A DNA stretch of 8,341 nt. It comes from Leucobacter_A sp035514995 (GTDB lineage: Bacteria; Actinomycetota; Actinomycetes; Actinomycetales; Microbacteriaceae). The stretch covers positions 1 to 8,341 of the forward strand of contig DATJCC010000065.1 of the NCBI GenBank assembly GCA_035514995.1, read 5' to 3'. Shown here one piece after another: positions 1 to 7,165 of the stretch. How positions within the stretch are numbered: position 1 is the stretch's first letter; each line of letters begins with the position of its first letter. The notes beneath the pieces were generated by a model. That model was not told the origin of the DNA. It did not search any database and saw only the letters and a list, made by a program, of their open reading frames with translations. Made by a program: the position numbers and the translations under genes.

Positions 1-106
1 CCTAAAAGCAGGCCTAAACGCCCAGCCAAAGACATTGACTTGCTGTAAACCACTCACTTCGCACGCAATCTGCGCTGCCGAACTGTCTCATAACTGAAGT
101 GTGTCA

Positions 107-289
107 AAACTCATGGTTTCTGGAAAACAGGATGACCCACTCGAGCTCGTGTTTATGGCGTTCCTTCACCGAGATTAAATTCGAGACAGTCAAACAATAA
201 CCTTCAAATTCCAGCAGTTTCTGAACCGAATGCTCTTGGCCAAGTGCTATTAAGAGGCGCCAGTGCTCACCGTGACTGACCGGATGGAT
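107..289 (-). other. Unassigned open stretch, possible gene remnant
   Basis: An uninterrupted 61-codon stretch runs between a TGA at 290-292 and a TGA at 104-106 on the minus strand. It has no ATG, so if it was ever coding it has lost its start. The predicted peptide has an amphipathic look, with HWRLLIALG near residues 9-17, KLLEFEGY at 24-31 and ELEWVILFSRN at 48-58. The order helix, glycine turn, strand faintly recalls the C-terminus of class I methyltransferases, but I do not recognise it and assign no function. It lies directly downstream of the decayed NTF2-like gene on the same strand, so it may be another piece of a degraded neighbourhood or simply chance. Confidence 0.2.
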
Positions 290-328
290 TCAATGGTTAA
301 TGAGTGAAACTCAGTGCGTGGCTGTGCT

Positions 329-680
329 CTACAGTCGCAAAGCGAGTTTTGGTTCTGCGTCAACGATGCTGTAGGTGCTGAAAAGGTGCGCTACGAAGGC
401 TCTGAGTCTTCGAAAACGGCGTGAACGTTGTATATGAGAGCTGCAAAATCGGCGCTAGGGTCGATTAGTTGGTGTCCGCTGATTTCGTAGGTGCCCAGGG
501 CGAAGCATCATTTAGAGGTGCGACGATTGCGTCTCTATCCATTGCTGTTTCATTCGTGAGCATGATGACGCCGTCTTTGGTCAGTAGAGCACCAAAAAGT
601 TTGTCCCCACATCATTCCCAAGGCGCTCTCCAGCGTTCATATTGCAGGTTTCAGAGTCGATCTAGAATGAAATCAGGCAT
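329..680 (-). pseudogene. Decayed NTF2-like (SnoaL/DUF4440-type) protein
   Basis: Read from ATG 680 on the minus strand, the translation begins MPDFILDRL, then hits TGA at 651-653 and TGA at 612-614. Between and after these stops it continues as recognisable NTF2-fold sequence: NLQYERWRAPWE, then FGALLTKDGVIMLTN and DRDAIVAPLNDASPWA. At about 490 the frame shifts and continues YEISGHQLIDPSADFAALIY up to a TAG at 391-393. A second shift near 394-400 gives FVAHLFSTYSIVDAEPKLAL, ending at TAG 329-331; a third frame then reads EHSH, reminiscent of the LHQQ that ends this family. The order (Trp-containing helix 1, LL.DDGV strand, PPW.YEI, AALIY, final FSTYS strand) matches small cone-shaped NTF2-like domains of about 110-125 residues. 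Two stops and at least two frameshifts mean it is dead. The family assignment is pattern recognition, not a search result. Confidence 0.62.
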
Positions 681-738
681 GCGCTAACATTTCGAGTCTA
701 AGTGTGGAATATCGATTGAATCGTGCATTAAGCACCAT
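673..738 (-). other. Short ORF with strong ribosome binding site upstream of the pseudogene
   Basis: A 21-codon ORF starts at ATG 736-738 and ends with TGA at 673-675, just overlapping the ATG of the NTF2-like pseudogene in a different frame. An AGGAGG lies on the minus strand at 743-748, four bases before the ATG. The peptide begins MVLNARFNRYST and resembles nothing I know. Most likely this is the original translation start region of the decayed gene, now frameshifted, or an incidental ORF that inherited a good Shine-Dalgarno sequence. Expression as a real micropeptide is unproven. Confidence 0.22.
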
Positions 739-764
739 CCACCCTCCTAAACCTAGCCTGGTCT

Positions 765-829
765 TAAAAATGAACTGCTCCCCAGAGGTTTGACTGAGAA
801 ATCAGACATTCTTCACTGGGAAGCAGTTC
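765..829 (-). terminator. Rho-independent terminator after the adh-permease operon
   Basis: A 14-bp inverted repeat with one mismatch pairs 816-829 with 772-785 (minus-strand arm GAACTGCTTCCCAG), with a 30-nt loop that itself contains a small CTGA/TCAG hairpin at 794-805. On the minus strand the stem is followed by ATTTTTA (five U in the transcript, 766-770). It lies about 30 bp beyond the permease stop codon, the right place to end that operon. The loop is long for a textbook terminator. Confidence 0.6.
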
Positions 830-856
830 GCTACTGCATTAGTGTGTGTTTAAGTG

Positions 857-2272
857 TTAACCTACACCTTCCATCATTTCTGTGTGGCTTTCGCCAACCC
901 TGTCTTTAACACTAGGGTCTTTCTTAATAGCGTAGAAATACCTGGCATAGCCTAGCGCCATCGTGATGATAAACAAGTAGGGCAATATATTTGTTGGGAA
1001 TTCTGGAATCGGCCAGATATTAGCAAAGAAAACATAGCCCATTGCAATAACCGCTACCGTTGCAACAACGGGAACTATAGGATTCTTGATTCCGTGTTTG
1101 CGAATATACACAACGCCAGCAATGGCTACCAATGAGTATGACAGCATGTACCCATATGTTCCGTAGGTGTCTATCCATACCAGTGTGTCCATTAGCTCAT
1201 TCCCAAACAACAGCATCAAAATGTCTGTTAAAATTGCGAGCCCACCAGCCAATAACAGTCCTCGGTGAGGTGTTAACTGTTTATCGTGAGTGCGACCGAA
1301 TGGTTCTGGTAAAACTCCTTCTTTACCCATTACATAAATAATCCTGCCAACTACGTTTAAAGGTGCAACAACAACTGCAAAGAACGATGCTGCAACGCCA
1401 AACAACAGGACAGGTCCAAACCATACTGGCATTCCAATCTTGTCGTTCATTGCTTCTAGCGGACTCGCGACGGTACCCAGTTCATCACCTAAAACAGCGA
1501 TTTGAGTATAAGCAGCAAACACATAAAGAATTCCAACGCCTAGTGCGCTCCACATTATTGCTCGTGGTATTGCAGTTTTGGGGTTTCGAGCTTCTCTTCC
1601 CAGAGCATCTGCCGATGAAAAGCCAACAAAGCCTAAAATAGCTAAAACCATGCCTGCTGCGACCCCTTGGAAGGGTGTTTCTTTTAGTGAAAACTGTGCC
1701 GGATCCCAGCCTGCAGCTCCAGCCCAAACAAGTGCCGCAATCAAAAGCACCAGTATGATCGCGATGGACACGATTTCTAGCACAAACGATACACGTGCTG
1801 ATTCTCTGATCCCTTTAATCGTGAAGAACGTTGCTAAACCACCAATCACAATGGTTAATACAATCGACCAAACAACTCCTTGAGCATCGCTAAGACCTAA
1901 AAGTCTCAACACATCCATGGTGAATGACACAGCCCCGTTTAGGGATCCCGTTGCAATTGCCCAGGAACCAATCATTAGTGCCAGTCCAGCGGTAAATGCG
2001 CCCGTTGGGCCGAGACCCTTAGAAACATAGGTGTATAAAGACCCGGCTGAAGGAAATATTCTTGCGAAAAAAGCGACTATGTAGCCCACACATAAAATCA
2101 CGATTGTGGCGAGCACGAACGCATAGATTGTGCCTGATCCCGCTCCTAAGAAAATTTCAGCTGCCGTAAAAGCAATTACGGCGCTGGGTGCGATACTAGC
2201 GATAGCTTGTGCACCAAGTTCGGGTCCAGTCATCACCCCTTCACGTAACCCTGAATCTTTTTTAATCGTCAT
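857..2272 (-). CDS. APC-superfamily amino acid/amine permease
   Basis: A 471-residue integral membrane transporter with about twelve predicted hydrophobic segments, near residues 20-41, 47-70, 88-110, 133-155, 161-184, 203-222, 239-260, 284-306, 337-357, 363-387, 398-418 and 428-447. Family landmarks are the first segment GPELGAQAIASIAPS (unwound TM1 of the APC fold), RIFPSAGSLYTYVSKGLGP at 71-89, and GFVGFSSADALGREARNPK at 214-232 followed by TAIPRAI, the typical TM6 and following loop of amino acid/polyamine/organocation permeases. Length is normal and both ends look intact. The start at 2272 is preceded by AAAGGAGAGG (2275-2284). It follows the alcohol dehydrogenase by 35 bp on the same strand, so co-transcription is very likely, and the pair sits divergent to a PucR regulator. 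This suggests uptake of the compound that the dehydrogenase pathway uses. The substrate (amino acid, amine or other small solute) cannot be told from sequence. Confidence 0.9.
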   Translation of the reverse strand: MTIKKDSGLREGVMTGPELGAQAIASIAPSAVIAFTAAEIFLGAGSGTIYAFVLATIVILCVGYIVAFFARIFPSAGSLYTYVSKGLGPTGAFTAGLALMIGSWAIATGSLNGAVSFTMDVLRLLGLSDAQGVVWSIVLTIVIGGLATFFTIKGIRESARVSFVLEIVSIAIILVLLIAALVWAGAAGWDPAQFSLKETPFQGVAAGMVLAILGFVGFSSADALGREARNPKTAIPRAIMWSALGVGILYVFAAYTQIAVLGDELGTVASPLEAMNDKIGMPVWFGPVLLFGVAASFFAVVVAPLNVVGRIIYVMGKEGVLPEPFGRTHDKQLTPHRGLLLAGGLAILTDILMLLFGNELMDTLVWIDTYGTYGYMLSYSLVAIAGVVYIRKHGIKNPIVPVVATVAVIAMGYVFFANIWPIPEFPTNILPYLFIITMALGYARYFYAIKKDPSVKDRVGESHTEMMEGVG

Positions 2273-2307
2273 TACCTCTCCTTTAAAATAACTTATATAA
2301 CCGTGTG

Positions 2308-3405
2308 TTATGGGATCAAAAGCGTACGCAAAGCAGTACCAGACTGTAATTCGTCGAGCGCTTCTTGTGCTTCAGATAAAGGTCTACGGCCAGAGATCAG
2401 AGGCTCTAACATGATCTGCCCATCCATGTAGCGATCGACTAAAGCTGGAATGTCTATTGATGGTCGCACCGAACCGTAGTTTGATCCTAGAATTCTTTGA
2501 TCCGCCTCTGCCAACACCAGAGGTTCAAAATATGCTTTAGCACCTGTTGGAGGTAAGCCAACTATTACTGCAGCTCCGCCAAAGGCCAGCATTTGAATCG
2601 ACTGTTCAGTAGTTTCAACTCGACCGATAGCATCAAACGCGTAATCGACTCCATCAGGTACTAGAGCAAGAAGCTTCTCAACGGTGTCATCCCCAGTAGC
2701 GGTTATTCGATCAGTTGCACCAAATTGCATAGCAACCTCAGTTTTTTCAGCTAAAAGATCAATAGCGACAATTCGTTCAGCGCCGGCTAACTTTGCACCT
2801 TGAATAACGTTCAATCCAACACCACCACAGCCGATTACGGCTACTGTAGAACCTGGCTCTACTCCAGCAGTGTTTGTTACAGCTCCCACCCCGGTTGCAA
2901 CCGCGCAACCTACAAGAGCTAAAACATCAAGCGGTGCGTCATCTCTCACCTTGATAGCGCCTGAAGCTGGAACGACAACTTCTTCAGCGAACGAAGAAAC
3001 TCCAAGGTAGTGATGCAGGGTTTCTTCATCTTTGCTCAATCTTGAAGTGCCATCAAAAAGCACACCCTTTGGCGCAACAAGTGTTGCAACTTTTTGACAC
3101 CTGGCTTCGTGACCAGCTTTACAGTGACGGCACTCTCCACATGGAGGCACCCAGCTGAGAACTACGTGGTCTCCAACAGCCAAAGATGTCACTCCTTCAC
3201 CAAGCTCAGTGACAACGCCCGAGCCCTCATGCCCCATCACCAGTGGTGCGGCAACATCCCACTCGCCTCGCATTACATGGAGGTCAGAGTGACAAACGCC
3301 GGCTGCTTCAATTTTGACTTTCACTTCTCCTGCTTTGGGCTTGTCAAGCTCAACCTCAGTGAATTCAACTTTTGTATTCGGCTCTCTAAAAATAACTGCT
3401 TTCAT
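2308..3405 (-). CDS. Zinc-dependent alcohol dehydrogenase (MDR superfamily)
   Basis: A 365-residue cytoplasmic medium-chain dehydrogenase/reductase that interconverts an alcohol and an aldehyde or ketone with NAD(H). Catalytic-zinc ligands are visible as Cys38 (GVCHSD), His59-Glu60 (GHEGSG) and Cys167 (GCAVATG). The structural zinc loop is complete with Cys89, Cys92, Cys95 and Cys103. The Rossmann nucleotide motif GCGGVG is at 192-197 and Asp216 ends the second strand, which favours NAD over NADP. The C-terminal part is full length. I chose ATG 3405 because AAGGAGGG (3411-3418) lies five bases upstream and the protein then begins MKAVIF, as this family does; an in-frame ATG at 3471 would add 22 unlikely residues and read through the promoter. 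It is the first gene of an operon with the APC permease. Class III-like or aryl/aliphatic alcohol specificity cannot be separated from sequence alone. Confidence 0.93.
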   Translation of the reverse strand: MKAVIFREPNTKVEFTEVELDKPKAGEVKVKIEAAGVCHSDLHVMRGEWDVAAPLVMGHEGSGVVTELGEGVTSLAVGDHVVLSWVPPCGECRHCKAGHEARCQKVATLVAPKGVLFDGTSRLSKDEETLHHYLGVSSFAEEVVVPASGAIKVRDDAPLDVLALVGCAVATGVGAVTNTAGVEPGSTVAVIGCGGVGLNVIQGAKLAGAERIVAIDLLAEKTEVAMQFGATDRITATGDDTVEKLLALVPDGVDYAFDAIGRVETTEQSIQMLAFGGAAVIVGLPPTGAKAYFEPLVLAEADQRILGSNYGSVRPSIDIPALVDRYMDGQIMLEPLISGRRPLSEAQEALDELQSGTALRTLLIP

Positions 3406-3442
3406 ACTTACCCTCCTTGGATTGAAGATTGACTTAAAAGCG

Positions 3443-3448
3443 ATATTA
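3443..3448 (-). promoter_or_regulatory. Candidate -10 box of the adh-permease operon
   Basis: The minus strand reads TAATAT here, about 38 bp upstream of the dehydrogenase start, predicting a short leader of about 30 nt that includes the AAGGAGGG ribosome site. At 17-bp spacing the -35 position reads GTGATT, a poor match to TTGACA that falls inside the inverted repeat at 3464-3490. A weak -35 under a symmetric site is what an activator-dependent promoter often looks like. Confidence 0.4.
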
Positions 3449-3463
3449 GGCGCGTAATCCAAA

Positions 3464-3490
3464 AAAATCACTGTACAATCTGGTGATTTT
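3464..3490. promoter_or_regulatory. Candidate operator between adh and pucR
   Basis: AAAATCAC at 3464-3471 and GTGATTTT at 3483-3490 form a perfect 8-bp inverted repeat with an 11-nt spacer; half-site centres are 19 bp apart, about two helical turns. It lies in the short divergent intergenic region, over the -35 position of the dehydrogenase promoter and at roughly -61 to -35 of the pucR promoter. PucR-family proteins commonly act on adjacent divergent operons, so this is the best candidate binding site, though binding itself is inferred. Confidence 0.5.
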
Positions 3491-3513
3491 CTTCTTTTAA
3501 ATTCATAATTATG

Positions 3514-3519
3514 TATAAT
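3514..3519 (+). promoter_or_regulatory. Consensus -10 box for a leaderless pucR transcript
   Basis: A perfect TATAAT ends five bases before the ATG of the regulator gene, so transcription would start at or within a base or two of the start codon. No Shine-Dalgarno sequence precedes that ATG, consistent with leaderless translation, which is common in actinomycetes. The -35 region (about 3491-3496, CTTCTT) is weak. A 10-bp palindrome, CATAATTATG at 3504-3513, abuts the box and might be a second regulatory site. Confidence 0.55.
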
Positions 3520-3524
3520 TCGGT

Positions 3525-4982
3525 ATGGCTTTAATGCTCACGAAAGTGTTTGATCTTTTCCCAGGGCAGACTTCAACGAATCTAGAAAATACTAAAATCA
3601 CTGTTTCTGAAGTGGTGAGTTTAGAAGCACTCACGGTAAAAAGTTCAAGGAATCACAAAACCCTAATAGTCTTTTCCCGCGATAACCTCATGTCTTTAAA
3701 AAGCGAGATTCCAATTGACCGGTTGAAGCTTCTAGAAGATAACATCATTGTTACTGAAAAACTTAACAAAGAAGAAAAAAGGTTACTAGAAACCAAAAAA
3801 TTAAACTATGTTGCTGTGCACGACTACGACCTAAAACATGTTTTAGTTCTGATTAAGGCTGTGATCACAGAAAGCTACGCAGCTGAAGACAGACTAGTAG
3901 CCCATACAATCAGTGTTTTAACTCTCGCATCAAGAACAGGTGGTAGTAAGGCTGTTTTAAGTGAGCTTTCAAGATTTGTTGATGGGTGGGCGGTATTAGT
4001 TGATGGACAGGGCCACGTGCTTGAAAGTGTGGGTGCCGGAAGACTCCACATCGATGATGCAATCGCAGTCGTTTTAAATCGTCCAGTACGCATCAGGTAT
4101 CCCGACCTGCAGGTGCATGTTGTGGGTGGAACAGCTACTCGTGGAGCTAGGCTCGTTGTGGCTTCTCGTTCAGAAAGCGCTTACCGGGTCAGATCGATTG
4201 CTTCTCACGCTGCTGCGCTCTTGGCACTCATAATTCAGACTTCAAGCCCAACAGCAGTTGAACAACACGGTCGTAAATTGATGTTAGACACGCTCATTAA
4301 GGGAGGCGCAGACGCGGTGAGCATTTTAGAAAGTCTGCACTTAAATGAAAGCTTGTTAGGGGCTTTCATTTTGTCTTCTAAAACGAGAAATATAAATGTA
4401 GCTCAGCTTGTACATATGTGGCTTGTGCAAAGTGGTGGAGCGCCTCTGTACGTTTCAAAAGCACGTGAAGTTTACGGATTTACAACTAAAGATAATTTAA
4501 AAAGATTCCGACAACTAGCAAGAGAATTCAAATCGGGTCTTGGCCAGACTGTAACTCTCGGATTAGGTGATTTAGCTTCAGTTGATAATTTAGGTTTGAG
4601 TCTTAAACAGGCGCAAGAAGCCCACGAAGTTGCATTAAAAGGAAAACAGATCGTAATCCGTTTTAAAGACATCCCGTCGATAAAGCGCGGCATAATCAAA
4701 CTTGACCAAGATCAGCGCAACTCACTTCGTTCAGTTTTAGATCCGCTATTATTATCAACATCTGACTCTGCTGAACTTTTACACACGCTTCGAGTTTTTC
4801 TTATTAACCACGGATCACCGACTCCCACAGCTAAGGATTTAGGCATCCACCGTCAGACTCTCTCGAGCCGTATAGAAAAAATCGAACAGTCGCTTGGTCT
4901 ATCACTAGATATCGTAGATAATAGAGCTTTATTGTGGTTTGCGCTGCGGACTATTGATAAAGGATCATCAATTGCGGTTTGA
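3525..4982 (+). CDS. PucR-family transcriptional regulator
   Basis: A 485-residue DNA-binding regulator. Residues about 1-115 fit the N-terminal PucR (purine catabolism regulator-like) domain, including ITVSEVVSLEALT at 25-37. Residues about 120-240 form a GAF-like sensory region (FVDGWAVLVDGQGHVLESVG at 151-170). Residues about 270-375 resemble the CdaR GGDEF-like domain. The C-terminus carries the PucR helix-turn-helix: LLHTLRVFLINHGSPTPTAK near 418-437, then DLGIHRQTLSSRIEKIEQ at 438-455 as the recognition part. Length is typical for the family. The ATG at 3525 is chosen because of the TATAAT immediately upstream; ATG 3534 is an alternative. The gene is divergent from the dehydrogenase-permease operon, with a candidate operator between them, and convergent with the ABC permease gene (15-bp gap, no clear terminator seen). 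Family members usually activate catabolic operons in response to a substrate; the effector here is unknown. Confidence 0.88.
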   Translation: MALMLTKVFDLFPGQTSTNLENTKITVSEVVSLEALTVKSSRNHKTLIVFSRDNLMSLKSEIPIDRLKLLEDNIIVTEKLNKEEKRLLETKKLNYVAVHDYDLKHVLVLIKAVITESYAAEDRLVAHTISVLTLASRTGGSKAVLSELSRFVDGWAVLVDGQGHVLESVGAGRLHIDDAIAVVLNRPVRIRYPDLQVHVVGGTATRGARLVVASRSESAYRVRSIASHAAALLALIIQTSSPTAVEQHGRKLMLDTLIKGGADAVSILESLHLNESLLGAFILSSKTRNINVAQLVHMWLVQSGGAPLYVSKAREVYGFTTKDNLKRFRQLAREFKSGLGQTVTLGLGDLASVDNLGLSLKQAQEAHEVALKGKQIVIRFKDIPSIKRGIIKLDQDQRNSLRSVLDPLLLSTSDSAELLHTLRVFLINHGSPTPTAKDLGIHRQTLSSRIEKIEQSLGLSLDIVDNRALLWFALRTIDKGSSIAV

Positions 4983-4997
4983 AGCATTTGTTAATAA

Positions 4998-6203
4998 CTA
5001 CCCACGCAGGGCGTCTTTCAACTTCAATCGCCCGCCCGTGTGTAGCACCGCTCTTGAATATACTCGCCCACCGATCCAGATCACTAACGGCACAGTTATG
5101 ACACTGATCGCAACAGACAGCACTACCTCCCAAGTTTCGACAGCATCAAAACCTACCCGCACCGGCATCATAAACGGTGCAAAGAACGGGATCTGCGAGA
5201 GTATTTTTGTAGCGATCGAATCGGGCGCGTTGGGGATGAGATAGATCGCGAGATAAAACGGAATCATCATGCCAAAAATCAGTGGTGTTGTGACTGCACC
5301 GGAATCTTCTTGCCTAGAAACAAGTGACGCAAGCCCCCCAAAAAGCGATATATAGATCGTGAATCCAAGCAAGAACCAGCCCAGAAGGCTCAAGACTGAA
5401 ACTCCGATATTGATGTCACTTAAACTAAACAGACCCGCAGATAAAGCGCTCAGCACACCCGCACTCGCAAATAGAAGCACCTGTATCAAAGCCATGAGTC
5501 CGATCCCCAAGACTTTTCCTGCAAGCAACTCGGCGGGGCGAATAGTTGCCAGAAGGATCTCTACAACGCGCGATACCTTCTCCTCGATCACACCCACGAT
5601 TATCAATGATGCTGATTGGAGTAGCGCAAAAAATAGTAGAAAAATTGTGACTAAAGAAGAAACAATTTTTAAAGCATCGAACTGTCTTGCAGACGTCACA
5701 GGGTTTATATCTAAAATTTCTACATCAATGTTTGCAAGTTCCTGTTGAATCTGGGCAGAGTCTGCTCCGGCGTTATCGATTGCGGTGAAAAGCGTGTATT
5801 GCTCAGCTGCACGAGCGCCAAGAGCTACCAGCTCACCGTCAGGGTTTCCATCAAACATGAAAATTGGTGCAGACGGAGTGCCTGCGATATAAACTTCAAT
5901 ATCACCATTTTTAAGGTCTTCTTTAGCGTCTACTTCACTCATGGTGTGATAGATCAGTTCGTGGTCACCACCGGTGGCAGTCTGCTGTCTTTCCTGCTCC
6001 ATTATTTGCGCCAGAGGTTCAGCCTCGGAAGACACACCAATTGCCGTCGAAGAGTCAGTCGTTGAGTTCAAAAAATAAGCAGCGACCTGCACACCACCAG
6101 CGATAAGTACCACAAAAATTATTGCGGAGATAATAGTTGCTTTCGCAAAAAGGCGTGACTTGAGCTCTCGTTTAGCTACTAGCCAGATTACTGAAAAGCT
6201 CAT
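4998..6203 (-). CDS. ABC-2 type exporter permease (NatB-like)
   Basis: A 401-residue membrane subunit of an ABC exporter. One hydrophobic segment near residues 23-45 follows a short basic N-terminus, then a large hydrophilic, probably extracytoplasmic domain spans about 46-175. About five further hydrophobic segments lie near 180-205, 228-258, 268-294, 302-324 and 357-379. The family motif EEKVSRVVEILLATIRP at 207-223, followed by ELLAGK, is diagnostic of NatB/YhaP-type ABC-2 permeases, as is SQIPFFAPFMMPVR at 336-349. The start ATG overlaps the stop of the ATPase gene by 4 nt (ATGA), with GGAGGA inside that gene as ribosome site, so the two are translationally coupled. NatAB of Bacillus exports sodium; most relatives have no known substrate, so sodium, drug or peptide export cannot be distinguished here. 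Confidence 0.9.
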   Translation of the reverse strand: MSFSVIWLVAKRELKSRLFAKATIISAIIFVVLIAGGVQVAAYFLNSTTDSSTAIGVSSEAEPLAQIMEQERQQTATGGDHELIYHTMSEVDAKEDLKNGDIEVYIAGTPSAPIFMFDGNPDGELVALGARAAEQYTLFTAIDNAGADSAQIQQELANIDVEILDINPVTSARQFDALKIVSSLVTIFLLFFALLQSASLIIVGVIEEKVSRVVEILLATIRPAELLAGKVLGIGLMALIQVLLFASAGVLSALSAGLFSLSDINIGVSVLSLLGWFLLGFTIYISLFGGLASLVSRQEDSGAVTTPLIFGMMIPFYLAIYLIPNAPDSIATKILSQIPFFAPFMMPVRVGFDAVETWEVVLSVAISVITVPLVIWIGGRVYSRAVLHTGGRLKLKDALRG

Positions 6204-7117
6204 TCTTCCTCCCCAGGGTCAGCAACAACGTGTCGAAATAGATCTGCCAGAGGCGGCTTCACTGCCGCAAACTCCCTCACTGGAGATTTTGCGAGGGCAG
6301 CGTGCAAAAGTCTCTGCGCAAGATCGTCGGCACCGGTTGGTAATTGCACCAATGCATTCGGCCCATCTTCGATAACGACAGCCCCAGGAATATTTGCTTC
6401 TGTTGCCCATGAGCTAGACGCTTCTGGAGCATCAACACGCCAGTTGATTGTCTCGGTGTGACGCAACTCGGCAATCGTTCCTAGCGCTACCATTTGACCA
6501 TCACGCACAATTCCAACACGGTCACAGAGACGTTCAACAAGGTCGAGCTGGTGGGATGAAAAAATCACGGGAACTCCAGCTTCGGCACGCTCCCGAAGAA
6601 CATTACTCATAATGTCAACAGCTACCGGGTCGAGCCCTGAAAATGGTTCGTCAAGGATAAGAAGATCGGGGTCGTGCACCAGCGCAGATGCAAGCTGCAC
6701 TCTTTGTTGGTTGCCAAGGGAAAGCTTCTGCAACTCATCATCACGGCGGGTTGCTACCCCTAGCACTTCGGTCCAATGCTCCATTGCTGCACGAGCAGCT
6801 TTGAAGCTGAGACCGTGAAGCCGAGCCAAGTAGATTAGCTGCTCGCCGACCTTCATCTTTGGGTATAAGCCACGCTCTTCGGGCATGTATCCGACCCGGC
6901 GACGAAGGCTAAGATCCATCTGTTTGCCGCCAAAAGACACAGTGCCTGAGTCTGGTTTCAACACACCAAGAGCGATACGCATAGTTGTTGTTTTGCCCGC
7001 CCCGTTAGAACCAACGAACCCAAACAGCTCACCGCTATTAACAGTGAAGCTCAAATCGGTTAGAGCACGAAACGAGCCGTAAGATTTGTTCAGTTTTTTG
7101 ATCTCTAAACCCGGCAT
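6200..7117 (-). CDS. ABC exporter ATP-binding protein (NatA/DUF4162 type)
   Basis: A 305-residue ATPase that energises the permease encoded by the next gene. Motifs are Walker A GSNGAGKTT at 36-44, a Q-loop region GYMPEERGLYPKM at 76-88, signature LSLGNQQRVQLA at 132-143, Walker B LLILDEP at 152-158, D-loop SGLDP at 160-164 and switch His189 in SSHQL. The signature LSLGN instead of LSGGQ and the PEERGLYPKM Q-loop are typical of the NatA/YhaQ subfamily, whose extra C-terminal domain (DUF4162) fits residues about 215-300. I prefer ATG 7117, giving MPGLEIKKLNKSYG, which aligns with usual starts. An in-frame ATG at 7135 adds six residues, lacks a ribosome site, and lies within a putative operator arm, but could serve if the transcript were nearly leaderless. 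The gene ends in ATGA overlap with the permease. Confidence 0.92.
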   Translation of the reverse strand: MPGLEIKKLNKSYGSFRALTDLSFTVNSGELFGFVGSNGAGKTTTMRIALGVLKPDSGTVSFGGKQMDLSLRRRVGYMPEERGLYPKMKVGEQLIYLARLHGLSFKAARAAMEHWTEVLGVATRRDDELQKLSLGNQQRVQLASALVHDPDLLILDEPFSGLDPVAVDIMSNVLRERAEAGVPVIFSSHQLDLVERLCDRVGIVRDGQMVALGTIAELRHTETINWRVDAPEASSSWATEANIPGAVVIEDGPNALVQLPTGADDLAQRLLHAALAKSPVREFAAVKPPLADLFRHVVADPGEEE

Positions 7118-7132
7118 CCGCACACCCCATCT

Positions 7133-7165
7133 CATTTACTAGTGTTTCACTGTAGTGGGTAAATG
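7133..7165. promoter_or_regulatory. Candidate operator of the ABC exporter operon
   Basis: CATTTAC at 7133-7139 and GTAAATG at 7159-7165 are perfect 7-bp inverted arms 19 bp apart. The interior holds TAGTG twice, at 7140-7144 and 7153-7157. The element covers the proposed -10 box and the alternative ATG at 7135, the position expected for a repressor. No regulator gene for it is in the window. GntR (YtrA-type) repressors often control such ABC pairs, but that link is inference. Confidence 0.4.

Noticed and set aside
612..653. In-frame TGA codons as selenocysteine or reassigned codons
   Set aside because: The same gene also has frameshifts and a TAG, and intact genes here use TGA as a stop, so simple decay explains it.
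469..687. 72-codon plus-strand ORF
   Set aside because: It is antisense to the NTF2-like pseudogene, whose minus-strand translation is far more protein-like; no ribosome site precedes it.
771..830. Autonomous MITE bounded by IS3-like repeats
   Set aside because: No 3-bp target duplication flanks it (AAA on the left, CTA or GCT on the right), and it fits a terminator in place and form.
5029..5053. GGGCG/CGCCC short stem as a pucR terminator
   Set aside because: Only 5 bp, inside the end of the ABC permease gene, and not followed by a U-run.
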